A stretch of 6,197 bases of DNA. Source: Gammaproteobacteria bacterium (GTDB lineage Bacteria; Pseudomonadota; Gammaproteobacteria; SZUA-229). Every line of letters begins with the position of its first letter. Position 1 is the first letter of the stretch. Shown piece after piece: positions 6,141 to 6,197 of this stretch. A model generated the notes under the pieces. That model saw only the letters and a program-made list of their open reading frames with translations. It made no database searches and was not told the origin of the DNA. The stretch spans positions 1 to 6,197 of the forward strand of contig DAOWLL010000115.1 in assembly GCA_030641945.1 (NCBI GenBank), given 5' to 3'. A program made the position numbers and the translations under genes.

Positions 6141-6167
6141 GCGAATAACGCAAAAAACGCAAATATT
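6141..6167. repeat. Second, degenerate 9-base repeat (GCGAATAAC type)
   Basis: Three successive 9-mers, GCGAATAAC, GCAAAAAAC and GCAAATATT, directly follow the ACAGAGAAC array. They resemble the CGCGAATAAACGCGAAT-type intergenic repeats I remember from other genomes. Apart from these two arrays and the short palindrome, I see nothing in the 175 bases from 6023 to the window end. Confidence 0.55.
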
Positions 6168-6197
6168 TGGTTTTTACAGAATCCATAAATATTCTTC

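Noticed and set aside
6073..6167. CRISPR array
   Set aside because: The units are contiguous 9-mers with no spacers and no cas genes are present.
6178..6195. AGAAT/ATTCT hairpin at the window end as a terminator
   Set aside because: It is only five AT-rich base pairs with an 8-base loop and no T-run after it.

Overview
The window looks like chromosomal DNA of a gammaproteobacterium of moderate GC content, probably an environmental one. The evidence is a tesA gene placed head to head with a ybbA-ybbP ABC transporter pair, an arrangement known from E. coli and relatives, and a REP-like palindrome resembling the repeats of that class. Species cannot be told from the sequence. There are five protein genes, no RNA genes, no CRISPR array and no intact mobile element.

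Left block (about 1-3970). tesA reads leftward and encodes a secreted GDSL/SGNH esterase. ybbA (ABC ATPase) and ybbP (10-TM FtsX/MacB-type permease) read rightward, and their ORFs overlap by 8 bases. The tesA and ybbA start codons sit on opposite strands of a single CATG at 719-722, so the two divergent genes have no spacer and each 5' control region must lie inside the other gene. The three products fit one envelope system: an ATP-driven, non-porter-type machine working with a periplasmic lipid or acyl esterase. A REP-like stem-loop follows tesA. A 7-base repeat (unit GAATAAT) sits at the 3' end of both outward-reading genes, in the sense orientation each time.

Intergenic 3934-4118 (185 bases) has no gene. 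It holds the 7-base repeat, a GGGGACAGTATA motif of possible REP-transposase-associated type, and a 6-bp inverted repeat. No convincing promoter or intrinsic terminator was found there.

Right block (4119-6022). A membrane-anchored parvulin-type peptidyl-prolyl isomerase homologue is followed, with TGATG stop/start overlap, by a HupE/UreJ-type membrane protein with a signal peptide, a roughly 115-residue exported domain and six predicted TM helices carrying conserved His/Asp/Glu residues. The pair looks translationally coupled and may be a transporter with a dedicated folding helper; the substrate is unknown.

Tail (6023-6197, 175 bases) has no gene. It carries five perfect 9-base copies of ACAGAGAAC followed by a second, degenerate 9-base array. 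The two-gene right block is therefore bounded by repeats on both sides.

Most of the window is ordinary core-type gene content. The least described parts are the PPIase-HupE pair and the repeats.
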